Source: JBALVT01 sp965262875
Lineage (GTDB): Bacteria > Pseudomonadota > Gammaproteobacteria > Pseudomonadales > Halieaceae
Direction of reading: 5' to 3'
Length of the DNA: 64,000 nt
Assembly (NCBI GenBank): GCA_965262875.1
Contig: OZ253571.1
Coordinates: 1-64,000, forward strand
Position numbers and translations under genes: made by a program. The notes below the pieces were generated by a model. The model saw nothing but the letters and a program-made list of their open reading frames with translations, was not told the origin of the DNA and did not search any database. Numbering within the stretch: position 1 is the stretch's first letter; every line of letters begins with the position of its first letter. Shown piece after piece: positions 34,712 to 42,367 of the stretch.

Positions 34712-34925
34712 CAGGGTGATACCCTAAATTATAGAAATTTCGCAGATCGGCCTCCTCGGCGTCCATAATGTTCCTCCACCGCAGATACGCCCAACGGGAA
34801 AGGGCACTTGCCTCTTCCGAGGCCTCGCCTGGATCAAGGGCGCGTAAGGCGGTTTTGGCCTCTTTAAGCCAGCAAGATTCTGCCGGGTCATCAGCGGGGT
34901 TCAAACTGTGTTCATTCGAGGGCAT
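34704..34925 (-). CDS. Small acidic protein of the transfer operon
   Basis: From ATG 34925, 73 residues: MPSNEHSLNPADDPAESCWL, EAKTALRALDPGEASEEASA, LSRWAYLRWRNIMDAEEADL. Soluble and acidic. It overlaps the muramidase gene by 14 bases and the TraB-like gene by 8, so it is translationally embedded in the operon. Function unknown. Confidence 0.55.
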   Translation of the reverse strand: MPSNEHSLNPADDPAESCWLKEAKTALRALDPGEASEEASALSRWAYLRWRNIMDAEEADLRNFYNLGYHPDD

Positions 34926-35850
34926 AAGGGTCTCGCTTCCATGTCCGGATTGAAGGGGTGAGGCTGCCGGCGTGCGCCGCGCCGCGCATGGCGCGGGCAA
35001 TATCCCGACGGCTTGCGGCGGTGCTGATCACGTCGAACGCAAGCCCGCCTTTGATCTGTATGCTGCGCGGTCTTGTCGATGCGGGCGTGCGTTTGAGCGG
35101 CACCGGCTTACCCGCCAAGAGGGCGAGTACGGTTGCGGGTTTTGTAAGCGCGCGATTGCCCGCCACGCCGTGATGCGCCGATTGGCCCATGTTTGGCCCT
35201 GCGGTCAGCGGCAGTGCTGCCCAGATGCCCGCCAGGCAATTGCCATAGCGCGGATGGCGGGCGACCGGCCCTTTTGTGCCGCAATCGGCAATCAGCGCGC
35301 GGGCCAGCCGGTCCTGCGTGGCCGCATCAAAGATGTCCTCGCGTGCGGCAGCTCCAGCGTTCACAAGCCCCTGAAGTGTTTTCCGGATAATCTGGTAGCC
35401 ACCGGCGGCGGTCGACGGCGCACCTGATGCGCGCACCCGGGTTTGCCATTTAAGCACCGCGCCCACGGTCATAGCCGTTAGTTTTTCGGGCGGCGGTATG
35501 GGGATGCGCCGTTCATAATCGTCGTATCCGTTCGGGGCTTCCAGCATCCGGATGAAGGTCAGAAGATCGGTGGTGGTGTGGGGCGCCCGGGTCATCCACT
35601 GCCTCGGCAGGGCTTTCTGGAAAGCCCGAGAGAGGGGCTGCCTCGGCAGGGCTTTCTGGAAAGCTCCATTGGACTGGCAGGGCATGGCTGACTTCTCGGG
35701 CCAGTTTGGCCCTGCCAGTCCGATGGGCCCGAGAAGTCGAGAGAGGGGCGCCCGGGTCATCGGGGGCTCCGCCCGCCCGGCTGTGGTGCAAAACAGGGCC
35801 AGAAGCAACGCGGTGAGCAGGGTCGATAACATGGGATATGTCCGTTTCAT
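34912..35850 (-). CDS. Secreted muramidase-like protein with repeat-derived insertion
   Basis: 312 residues. A signal peptide (MLSTLLTALLLALFCTTAGR) is followed by about 60 residues coded by family B sequence (RLLGPIGLAGPNWPEKSAMP; FQKALPRQPLSRAFQKALPR). The enzyme-like domain is TFIRMLEAPNGYDDYERRIP, VGAVLKWQTRVRASGAPSTA, AGGYQIIRKTLQGLVNAG, FDAATQDRLARALIADCGTK, similar to phage-type lysozyme/endolysin domains. It probably opens peptidoglycan locally for the secretion channel. A paralogous domain forms the N-terminus of the adjacent TrbL fusion. The insertion lies between signal peptide and domain, where it could be tolerated. Confidence 0.7.
   Translation of the reverse strand: MKRTYPMLSTLLTALLLALFCTTAGRAEPPMTRAPLSRLLGPIGLAGPNWPEKSAMPCQSNGAFQKALPRQPLSRAFQKALPRQWMTRAPHTTTDLLTFIRMLEAPNGYDDYERRIPIPPPEKLTAMTVGAVLKWQTRVRASGAPSTAAGGYQIIRKTLQGLVNAGAAAREDIFDAATQDRLARALIADCGTKGPVARHPRYGNCLAGIWAALPLTAGPNMGQSAHHGVAGNRALTKPATVLALLAGKPVPLKRTPASTRPRSIQIKGGLAFDVISTAASRRDIARAMRGAAHAGSLTPSIRTWKRDPYALE
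35590..35755. repeat. Family B mosaic repeat in muramidase gene
   Basis: Contains CTGCCTCGGCAGGGCTTTCT twice, with a GGGCTTTC/GGAAAGCCC core, and TTCTCGGGCCAGTTTGGCCC followed by CTGCCAGTCCGATGGG. These are variants with different palindromic cores but the same arms as other family B loci. All is in frame. Confidence 0.75.
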
Positions 35851-37274
35851 CGCATGGCTTTCACAAGTTCACCCGCCGCGCGGGGCAGCATAAACATCAG
35901 GAGGAGTGCCAGTGATTCAATAAAAATCAGGATGGGCGCTGTGGTGAAGGGATCCGCGCTGCTGCGCATATCCCAGGCAATGGACGGGGTCAAATTAAGT
36001 ACCAGCAAGAGCGCCATCAGGCTCAGGCCGGTGGCCACCAGAGTGACCAGCCAGGCCCGCGCCGCCGCCATACCTTGGGACAGCCCGCCAAAACCCACGG
36101 TGAGTATGCCGGCGGCGGCGGCCAGAAACAGCCGGGCATACCAGTAAATCACCACCCCGATTTGCAGGGCGGCCAGCACGATGATCAGCGTGGACATCGT
36201 ATAAATTACGAGTTGTATTATCATGGGGGCACTGCCAATGCCCTCATAGAGAGAAAACGCCAGGGCCATTTTGGAAGCGGCAAACTTGGCCATGGAAAAT
36301 GGCTGGTTGGCCCCGGCCGATCTTGCGAGTCCTGCGGCGGTGTCGGCGATAAAGTGGATCACTTCGCCGCCGGCGTTCAGGATGGCCAGACAAAAGAGCA
36401 CGGCAAGCAGGCGGAACAGGAACCCGTCCATCAGATAGGTGAGGGTTTCGCTGGAAAAAGCCCATTTGCCGCCGCGCCAGACCAGATCAATGCCGAACAG
36501 GACCAGAAGCAGAAGTGTGCCTGCCTCAATGAGCGCGTCCGCCGTCTCGCCGGCGGCGCGGGCCAGATCTTCCAGAAACCGGTCCCATGTAAAGCCGAAC
36601 CGCATGCCTTTCCGGATGGCGGCCACCTCGGGCGCAATATCCGCCACAGCGATACGACAGTCCAGAACGCCCTGATAGGTGTCCGATCTGACCAGCGCAT
36701 GATTGTCGGCGACGCCCTCATAAACGGAACGGCCTGCGCCCGTGCCACCAATCCGGGGCAGTGCGGCCCAGACACCGGCGATGCGGTTGGCGATGGCCGG
36801 GGAGTTGGCCCCGGCGCGGTATCCGGTTTGGCGCAGCAGGTGCCGTCCAAGCCGGTCCTGCGTGGCGGCGTCAAACGTATCGCCCGGTGAGACAACCCCG
36901 GCATCAACCAGCCCCTGAAGCGTGGGCCGGATGATCTGGTAGCGCCCGGCGGCGGTTGAAACAGACCCGCCCCGCACCGCGCGGCGTTGCCAGTCGAGCA
37001 CCGCGTCCACCGTCATCGTGGTGATCGGGCGCGGCGGGTTGACCCGCACGCCATAATACACCGTGTCATAGCCGTTCGGGGCCTCCAGCGCGCCGATCAG
37101 GTCAAGCATGATCTCTTCCGTGCAGGCCAGCGCCGGTTGGGCGCAGGCGAGCAGCAGGCACAGATGCAGCAGCCATTGCCGCACGCTTGCCATGCACAGG
37201 GATCGGTATCGGGACAGGCATCGGGCCAAAGGGGCGACAGCCTTGTTTTCATCGTTGTCTACGGGGGTGTTCAT
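35847..37274 (-). CDS. Muramidase-TrbL/VirB6 fusion protein
   Basis: 475 residues. A signal-like segment (MASVRQWLLHLCLLLACAQP, start possibly at 37190 rather than 37274) precedes a lysozyme-like domain (IMLDLIGALEAPNGYDTVYY; VDAVLDWQRRAVRGGSVSTA; AGRYQIIRPTLQGLVDAGVV; FDAATQDRLGRHLLRQTGYR). From about residue 215 it turns into a polytopic TrbL/VirB6-like domain (LIEAGTLLLLVLFGIDLVWR; LLAVLFCLAILNAGGEVIHF; IIQLVIYTMSTLIIVLAALQ; LFLAAAAGILTVGFGGLSQG). A separate stand-alone TrbL lies at 40015. The fusion would tether cell-wall lysis to the inner-membrane pore. It overlaps the muramidase gene by four bases. Confidence 0.75.
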   Translation of the reverse strand: MNTPVDNDENKAVAPLARCLSRYRSLCMASVRQWLLHLCLLLACAQPALACTEEIMLDLIGALEAPNGYDTVYYGVRVNPPRPITTMTVDAVLDWQRRAVRGGSVSTAAGRYQIIRPTLQGLVDAGVVSPGDTFDAATQDRLGRHLLRQTGYRAGANSPAIANRIAGVWAALPRIGGTGAGRSVYEGVADNHALVRSDTYQGVLDCRIAVADIAPEVAAIRKGMRFGFTWDRFLEDLARAAGETADALIEAGTLLLLVLFGIDLVWRGGKWAFSSETLTYLMDGFLFRLLAVLFCLAILNAGGEVIHFIADTAAGLARSAGANQPFSMAKFAASKMALAFSLYEGIGSAPMIIQLVIYTMSTLIIVLAALQIGVVIYWYARLFLAAAAGILTVGFGGLSQGMAAARAWLVTLVATGLSLMALLLVLNLTPSIAWDMRSSADPFTTAPILIFIESLALLLMFMLPRAAGELVKAMR

Positions 37275-37343
37275 GGGGTGCTGCCTGTCATGGGCTGCGT
37301 CCTTGACTTGCCCACTTCAACAAACTAGGTGTTAAACTAGTTA

Positions 37344-37455
37344 GGGCGTGTTGCGTTTGATTGAGCATCAAACAAACGGGATGCGCAACCACAGAAAACA
37401 AGCGGAGCTGTGCATTCCGTTTTATCGGGTGAACCCAATAAAGCGCGATACACTC
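37344..37455 (-). mobile_element. 112-bp MITE with TA flanks (copy 2)
   Basis: Same length and related ends as copy 1 at 3260 (GGGCGTGTTGCG and CGCGATACACTC; more degenerate), flanked by TA at 37342 and 37456. It lies between the muramidase-TrbL gene and vapB and ends 16 bases before vapB's ATG, so it may carry the vapBC promoter. Confidence 0.7.
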
Positions 37456-37471
37456 TAATAAGGAGAAAATT

Positions 37472-37726
37472 ATGCGTGAAGTCGGTGCTTTCGAGGCCAA
37501 AACCCATCTCTCGTCCCTGCTGGAAGAGGTGGCGACGGGCGCGTCTATCACCATCACCCGGCGCGGCAAGCCTGTGGCGCAGCTGGTGCCGGTTGATGCG
37601 GTTGATGCGGTGCGCCGCACGGCGGCGATCTCGCGCATTCGCAGTCTGCGCGGGGATCTGGCAAAACGCAGCCCCGGTCTATCTGCCCGGGATATTCTCT
37701 CGGCGCGCGATGCGGGGCGTCGATGA
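37472..37726 (+). CDS. vapB: VapB/Phd-type antitoxin
   Basis: 84 residues beginning MREVGAFEAKTHLSSLLEEV with ITITRRGKPVAQLVPVDAVD, the Phd/YefM DNA-binding fold. AAGGAG is present. Overlaps vapC by four bases. It would bind the toxin and repress the operon. The pair is in the opposite direction to both flanking transfer operons. Confidence 0.85.
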   Translation: MREVGAFEAKTHLSSLLEEVATGASITITRRGKPVAQLVPVDAVDAVRRTAAISRIRSLRGDLAKRSPGLSARDILSARDAGRR

Positions 37727-38121
37727 GCTTGTGTGTTGTTGATGCCTCGGCGGCTGCCGCCTGGCTGTTGCCCGATGAGGATAATCCCGTGAATACCCTT
37801 GAGAGTGTGGCTTCCGCAGCACCTCATGCGCCCTGGCTGTTCTGGGCCGAAGTGCGCAATATTCTGATTGTCTGTGAACGCCGCGGCCGGCTGCCGGCCG
37901 GTGACGCCGAGCCGTTTCTGGCGGCGTTGGACGGGCTGGGTATCGCTTTCGACACCGCGCCATCCGAACCGGAGGTTCTGCGCCTGTCCCGGCAGTACGG
38001 GTTGACGGTCTATGATGCGCTCTATCTGGAATTGGCACTGCGCTTGCAGGCGCCGCTGTTGACGCTGGATCGTAAACTCGCCCGCGCGGCAGATGACGCG
38101 GGCGTTGCAACCCTGACCTGA
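37723..38121 (+). CDS. vapC: VapC PIN-domain toxin
   Basis: 132 residues with PIN-domain acidic residues: VVDASAAAAWLLPDE (Asp near the N-terminus), FWAEVRNILIVCERRG, LTVYDALYLELALRLQAPLL and TLDRKLARAADDAGV. VapC toxins are Mg-dependent RNases, usually cleaving tRNA or rRNA. Complete and likely functional. Confidence 0.85.
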   Translation: MSLCVVDASAAAAWLLPDEDNPVNTLESVASAAPHAPWLFWAEVRNILIVCERRGRLPAGDAEPFLAALDGLGIAFDTAPSEPEVLRLSRQYGLTVYDALYLELALRLQAPLLTLDRKLARAADDAGVATLT

Positions 38122-38135
38122 TATCCCCGCTCTCA

Positions 38136-39323
38136 TCATGGGCGTCGCACCTCTGGCGCAGGGATGGCGGGCAGGGACAGGTCCTGTTCGACCAGAACAT
38201 TCATGATGCTGCCGGCCTTCACCTTAAATCGTGTCCCCTGCGCCAGCAGAGAGCCGATATAGTCCGTCGCGACCCGCGAGGTGGCATTGCCCAGGGCGGC
38301 ACCCGCCAAAGCCCCGAGATCGCTTTCGGGCTGTGCCTGTTGATTGGTCAGGATGGCAGTGGCATTGCCGGCAAGATCAAACAGCACGGCGGCACCCAAC
38401 GCCTTCCAGAACCCGGTGCGGCGCCGGCCTTCGAGGCCGCTGGCCCCGTCCGCTCCGAGCGTGGTAAACCGGTCGAGATCAACCCGGTTGCCACCAGAGA
38501 CATAGCCGGGCATCCGCAGATCGGTCCAGACCACAAAAAGGCGGCGCGCGCCGGAGCCACCGGCCTGGCCATAGGTGCCGGTCAGCTTTGCCCCGCGCGG
38601 GATCAGAATATGCTGCCCGGTGAGGCTGTCATAGACATCGTCGCTCACCTGCGCACGCACCAGGCCCGGCAATGCGCTGTCGATGGCCGATTGCAGCACC
38701 GCCGGAATGACCGCGCCGCGGACCAGCACATGCAGGGGCTGGCCGGATCGCTCCGGGTCTGTTTGTTGCAGTGCCGCTGTGGGTTGTGGTCGCACCGTAC
38801 CGGTCGCCGCCGCCTGTGCCGCCCCGGTCTCGTCGCGGCTCCGGGCCTGTGTTTGCGCGGCTTGTGTTTGCGCGGCTTGTGTTTGCGCGGCCTGTCTGTC
38901 TTTGCGGTTCTGGAGAATACGCCCGGCAATATCTGTCACCGCCGGGGTGAGCGGGCTGTCGATGGCCAGCAGCCGGCGTTCCAGGCCTCGGGTGTCTTCC
39001 CCGCGCGGCGGTGCCGTGGCTTGGGCGGGGGGCTGGAGCGTGAGGCTGTCGCCGTTTGACGCGGTGTTTGACGCGGCGTCAGGCGGCGGTGCTGTCTGTG
39101 TTTCCCCGGCGTCCTGTGCCCCGGGGCTCTCACCGGCAATCAAATCGGCTCTGCGGTCAACATTATTCGCATCTTCCAGCGGGGCGTTTGCCTCAGGCGT
39201 GGTGAAGAACGTCCCGACAATCGGGGCCAGCAGGCTGCCGCCGCCAATGCCGATGGCGAAAGCCAAAAGAACCATCCCGGCTATGGGGAGCCACCACTGC
39301 GGCATTGTGCGGTTTTCGGTCAT
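38136..39323 (-). CDS. trbI: TrbI/VirB10-like type IV secretion protein
   Basis: 395 residues. One N-terminal membrane helix (LPIAGMVLLAFAIGIGGGSL), a P/A/Q-rich periplasmic linker with a 15-bp minisatellite (QAAQTQAAQTQAAQTQA), then the conserved beta domain: VLVRGAVIPAVLQSAIDSAL, GLVRAQVSDDVYDSLTGQHI, LIPRGAKLTGTYGQAGGSGA, RLFVVWTDLRMPGY. VirB10 spans both membranes and gates the outer-membrane channel. It overlaps trbF by four bases and ends the first transfer operon before vapBC. Confidence 0.9.
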   Translation of the reverse strand: MTENRTMPQWWLPIAGMVLLAFAIGIGGGSLLAPIVGTFFTTPEANAPLEDANNVDRRADLIAGESPGAQDAGETQTAPPPDAASNTASNGDSLTLQPPAQATAPPRGEDTRGLERRLLAIDSPLTPAVTDIAGRILQNRKDRQAAQTQAAQTQAAQTQARSRDETGAAQAAATGTVRPQPTAALQQTDPERSGQPLHVLVRGAVIPAVLQSAIDSALPGLVRAQVSDDVYDSLTGQHILIPRGAKLTGTYGQAGGSGARRLFVVWTDLRMPGYVSGGNRVDLDRFTTLGADGASGLEGRRRTGFWKALGAAVLFDLAGNATAILTNQQAQPESDLGALAGAALGNATSRVATDYIGSLLAQGTRFKVKAGSIMNVLVEQDLSLPAIPAPEVRRP

Positions 39324-40018
39324 TGATCCAACCTGCGTGCGTCAATATCCTCGACAACCATGCCGAAGGGGTTTTGGCTGAGATAACTCGGATCGGTGAT
39401 GCGTCGCTGGCCCAGAACAAAGCTGCCGCGCCAGCGGGAGATTTCGCCCGGCAACCCGGTGCTGCGCGACCTTTGGACCTCGGTCCATTGCACCAGCCAT
39501 GTCTTTCCGCCGGCGAAATTCACCGAAGCAACCTCCACCTCCACCGTGGTTGTGGCGGCCAGCTTGAGCGGTTGGGTTTGTCTGGCCCAGCGTTTGATCT
39601 TGCGGTCCGCGGCAGAGTTTTCCTCGATAAAATATTGCAGCCGCCGATAGCGCTGGCGCAAGATGACATCGTCGGAGGTGAGTTCGCGCCAGTCGCGCAC
39701 CAGATCGGCGAGTTCGCGGCGCACGGCGGCGGGCGGCCATTTTGTAATGACGTTGGGGGCGAGGACGGGCTGCACCGCGCCAAGATCATCCACGGCCACA
39801 ATGTAGGGGATGTATTCCGAGCGCACCGCGGCCCAGATGCCGAAGCCTGCGGCCCCCGCGGCCACCAGTGTCATGACCAGTGCGAGGCGATACCAGCGGT
39901 CGCGGTCTTCGCGCAAAGAGCCGTGGCGTTCCGCGCGGGCCCGCGCCGCGGCCAGATACGGGCTGTGATCACAGGACACGGTCATGTGTTTTTCCACGGT
40001 CATGTGTTCCACGGTCAT
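39320..40018 (-). CDS. trbF: TrbF/VirB8-like inner-membrane protein
   Basis: Up to 232 residues. Three in-frame ATG codons arise from a short repeat (ATGACCGTGGAA..CAC); 40018 overlaps the trbL stop (ATGA) and is chosen, 39985 is the alternative. A membrane helix (LALVMTLVAAGAAGFGIWAA) is followed by the periplasmic VirB8 domain (VVDDLGAVQPVLAPNVITKW; SVNFAGGKTWLVQWTEVQRS; WRGSFVLGQRR). VirB8-like proteins scaffold the secretion channel at the inner membrane. Confidence 0.85.
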   Translation of the reverse strand: MTVEHMTVEKHMTVSCDHSPYLAAARARAERHGSLREDRDRWYRLALVMTLVAAGAAGFGIWAAVRSEYIPYIVAVDDLGAVQPVLAPNVITKWPPAAVRRELADLVRDWRELTSDDVILRQRYRRLQYFIEENSAADRKIKRWARQTQPLKLAATTTVEVEVASVNFAGGKTWLVQWTEVQRSRSTGLPGEISRWRGSFVLGQRRITDPSYLSQNPFGMVVEDIDARRLDQ

Positions 40019-41289
40019 GTGTTATCCCCGCCTTTGCCATCCCCGTCTTTATTCCCGCTTCCGAGGGCTTCGGATATTTTGGCCCGGATATCAGCGGCGG
40101 CACCTGTCCCCAGGGCGTCTGTGGCGGACATGCGCTCGCCGCCCGATGATCCCACTGTGGATGACCCGCCCGTGAGCGCGTCTTTCAGGCCGTCTTTTGC
40201 CTGTTTACCAAGTGTTGTGGCGATATTGCCGCCGCCGGTTTTACCCATTATGGCGCCGATAATGGCAATCTTGCCAGCTATTTTCATTGCGTTGCTTGCC
40301 ATGGTGCCGGCGAACTTCGCCCCGCCCTCGGCACTCGAAGCACCGATATTGCTGACCAGGGCTTCAACGGTGCCCGGCAGGGAAATAATCAGCAGGCAGG
40401 CGATGATTTGCAGCATGATCATGCCGAGCGCTCCGCCCGCGCCGGTGCTTGCATCCCCGGCCATGGCGGTGGTGAGTGTGCTGACCGCGCCGTAAACAAT
40501 CATCAGCGCCATCAGCTTCAGGGCCTTGCCGATCAGCAGGCGGATATAGGACACGGACGCCGCACGGGTTTCCTGAAGCCCGGCAAAGCCCAGCACAATA
40601 ATCCCCGCCAGCCCGATCAGATAAATCTCCGCATAGGTGATAACCAGAAACGCCACCGTAATGGAGGTGACGGTGATCGAGATGATCGCGGTGATCAGAA
40701 ACAGCCAGGTTCGGGGCTCAAGGAGTTCAATCGCCTGCACCCAGCCAACCGCCTGCTTCAACCCGTTCGTGATCATCCCCGAGGCGGTGGGCTCAACCGT
40801 TGCACCGCCGGTGGCGGCAGCAAACTTCATCGCCAATTTGGTCAGTGCGGTGACCACCTCCGGTACCATCAGCACCAGCGCATAGACAATGACAACGAAG
40901 GTGAACTGGTAAAACCAGGTGCCCCAGACCTCGTCAAAGCTTGACCCCTGAATGGCCCATCGGCCAAAGCGCAGCACCAGATCCATCCCGAACAGGATCA
41001 ACAGCAGGTTCCGCGCGGCCTGGCCTGCATTCTCCCCCAGCGTGGTCAGCGTGCGGCGCATCGCCTCGATCATCGCATCAACAGCACCGCCGGCCTCGGC
41101 GGCCTCTTGGGCCACCGCCTGCGCGGGCAGAAGCACGAGGGCGAGGAGTGCCAGAACCGGGAATATCACTGGAATAATCAGGGGGCTGAGCATGACCCCG
41201 GTGCGTCCGCCCGCCGTACGCAGTCCAAAGTATTGCGCCACCGGTGCATTGATGTGTGGTGCGGATGATTTTTGCGCTGGATCCCTCAT
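40015..41289 (-). CDS. trbL: TrbL/VirB6-like polytopic membrane protein
   Basis: 424 residues. A hydrophobic N-terminal segment (LIIPVIFPVLALLALVLLPA) is followed by GENAGQAARNLLLILFGMDL and several membrane helices (FTFVVIVYALVLMVPEVVTA; WLFLITAIISITVTSITVAF; GLAGIIVLGFAGLQETRAAS), with a glycine/serine-rich cytosolic or periplasmic tail. TrbL forms part of the inner-membrane pore. Overlaps both neighbours by four bases. Confidence 0.85.
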   Translation of the reverse strand: MRDPAQKSSAPHINAPVAQYFGLRTAGGRTGVMLSPLIIPVIFPVLALLALVLLPAQAVAQEAAEAGGAVDAMIEAMRRTLTTLGENAGQAARNLLLILFGMDLVLRFGRWAIQGSSFDEVWGTWFYQFTFVVIVYALVLMVPEVVTALTKLAMKFAAATGGATVEPTASGMITNGLKQAVGWVQAIELLEPRTWLFLITAIISITVTSITVAFLVITYAEIYLIGLAGIIVLGFAGLQETRAASVSYIRLLIGKALKLMALMIVYGAVSTLTTAMAGDASTGAGGALGMIMLQIIACLLIISLPGTVEALVSNIGASSAEGGAKFAGTMASNAMKIAGKIAIIGAIMGKTGGGNIATTLGKQAKDGLKDALTGGSSTVGSSGGERMSATDALGTGAAADIRAKISEALGSGNKDGDGKGGDNT

Positions 41290-41480
41290 GGCTGCGTCCC
41301 GCTTTCCATCTGATCGATGATTTCATGGACAAGTTCAGGATCACGACCGGACATGAGATACAGGAAAGGACACGCATTAAACTGGGGCTGGCGTTTGGCA
41401 AGCCACCGTTCAGCTTCATCTTCGGTGTAAAACGCCAAGAGTCGTTCAGGAATAGGGCGGCGGTCTTTTGTGTTCATCAT
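41286..41480 (-). CDS. Small protein resembling the MbcA/ParS antitoxin C-terminal domain (DUF2384)
   Basis: 64 residues: RRPIPERLLAFYTEDEAERW, LAKRQPQFNACPFLYLMSGR, DPELVHEIIDQMESG. The spacing of DEAERWL, a proline/loop region and xLxxxxxxELVxxxIxxxxxG follows the DUF2384 pattern of Xre-MbcA-ParS antitoxins, but no toxin (RES or MbcT type) is adjacent. It sits with 4-base overlaps between trbL and trbJ, where Ti-type systems have the entry-exclusion gene trbK. It lacks a lipobox or signal, so it is not an obvious TrbK. Pattern-level call. Confidence 0.5.
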   Translation of the reverse strand: MMNTKDRRPIPERLLAFYTEDEAERWLAKRQPQFNACPFLYLMSGRDPELVHEIIDQMESGTQP

Positions 41481-42367
41481 GGTGTGATCCCGAATATTTC
41501 ATTGAGGCTGCGGCCCTCGACGCCCTCAAGCGATTCAAGGGTTTCATGGATTTCCTGCTCGTGGCGGCGCTGTGCGGCTTCCTTGCGATCCATATCCGAA
41601 AGCACCCGGCCCCAGGCCACGGTCACGGTTTCGGATTGCGTCGCGGTTAACGCGCGCAGATCGTTGATCTGGCGCGCCATCGCCGCGGCGATTTGATTGG
41701 CGCCTTGCAGAACCTGCATCTGGCCGGTTTCCGATCCCATGCGCTCCGTGATCCGGTCAATCATCTCGCCCTCGCTTTCCACATCCTCCAGGGTCAGCCC
41801 GGCGCCGCGCAGCCCGGCCTCCATGCTGCGATGCCAGCGGTTGTTCCACGCGGTGTAGCTTTCGCGGCTTTGCGCCCGGTCCAGCCCGCGCCGCTCAAAC
41901 AGCGGATCGGTCATCAGATCGGAGCGCAGAAAATCATCGAGCGCACTGCCGGAGTGCGCAATCGCGCCAGCCTCCTGCGCCACATCGCGCAGGCGCAAGA
42001 CACTGCCCAGGGCTTGTTTCAGATGCTGTTCGGGCAGGGATTTAATGTTGCGCAGCATGATCTGGTACGACTGTATCTGGGTCGCCAGCTGCTGCACCTG
42101 CGCCAGCAGGGCCTCGCTCTCGGTGGCCAGGATCGCACCTTCGGTCCCGGCAATCTGGGCCAGTTCCACGTTGTTCAGGAGCTGGGTCCATTCCGTGGCC
42201 CCGCCCGCAGCCGCACCCGCGTGGAGCGGTGCCGGTGCGAGGGTGCCAATCAACAGCAGGGCGGCAAGCGCGACACTGCGGTTTAGAGAGCTGAACGCTT
42301 TAGTCTGTGGTGCTCTGGTCGCTCCAGCGATCATGCGTGTTGCGGTTTTCCATTTTACGGTAAGCAT
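41477..42367 (-). CDS. trbJ: TrbJ/VirB5-like periplasmic protein
   Basis: Start at 42367 behind AAGGAGG (nine-base spacing), 296 residues. A long basic N-region leads to a signal segment (SVALAALLLIGTLAPAPLHA), then TEWTQLLNNVELAQIAGTEG and long helices (LLAQVQQLATQIQSYQIMLR; GANQIAAAMARQINDLRALT; RKEAAQRRHEQEIHETLESL). VirB5-like proteins sit at pilus tips or in the periplasm. The start lies within the end of trbE (68-base overlap). Confidence 0.85.
   Translation of the reverse strand: MLTVKWKTATRMIAGATRAPQTKAFSSLNRSVALAALLLIGTLAPAPLHAGAAAGGATEWTQLLNNVELAQIAGTEGAILATESEALLAQVQQLATQIQSYQIMLRNIKSLPEQHLKQALGSVLRLRDVAQEAGAIAHSGSALDDFLRSDLMTDPLFERRGLDRAQSRESYTAWNNRWHRSMEAGLRGAGLTLEDVESEGEMIDRITERMGSETGQMQVLQGANQIAAAMARQINDLRALTATQSETVTVAWGRVLSDMDRKEAAQRRHEQEIHETLESLEGVEGRSLNEIFGITP

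Noticed and set aside
34912..37274. Prophage endolysin genes
   Set aside because: The lysozyme-like domains are embedded in the conjugation operon with 4-base overlaps, one fused to TrbL; no phage structural genes are present.
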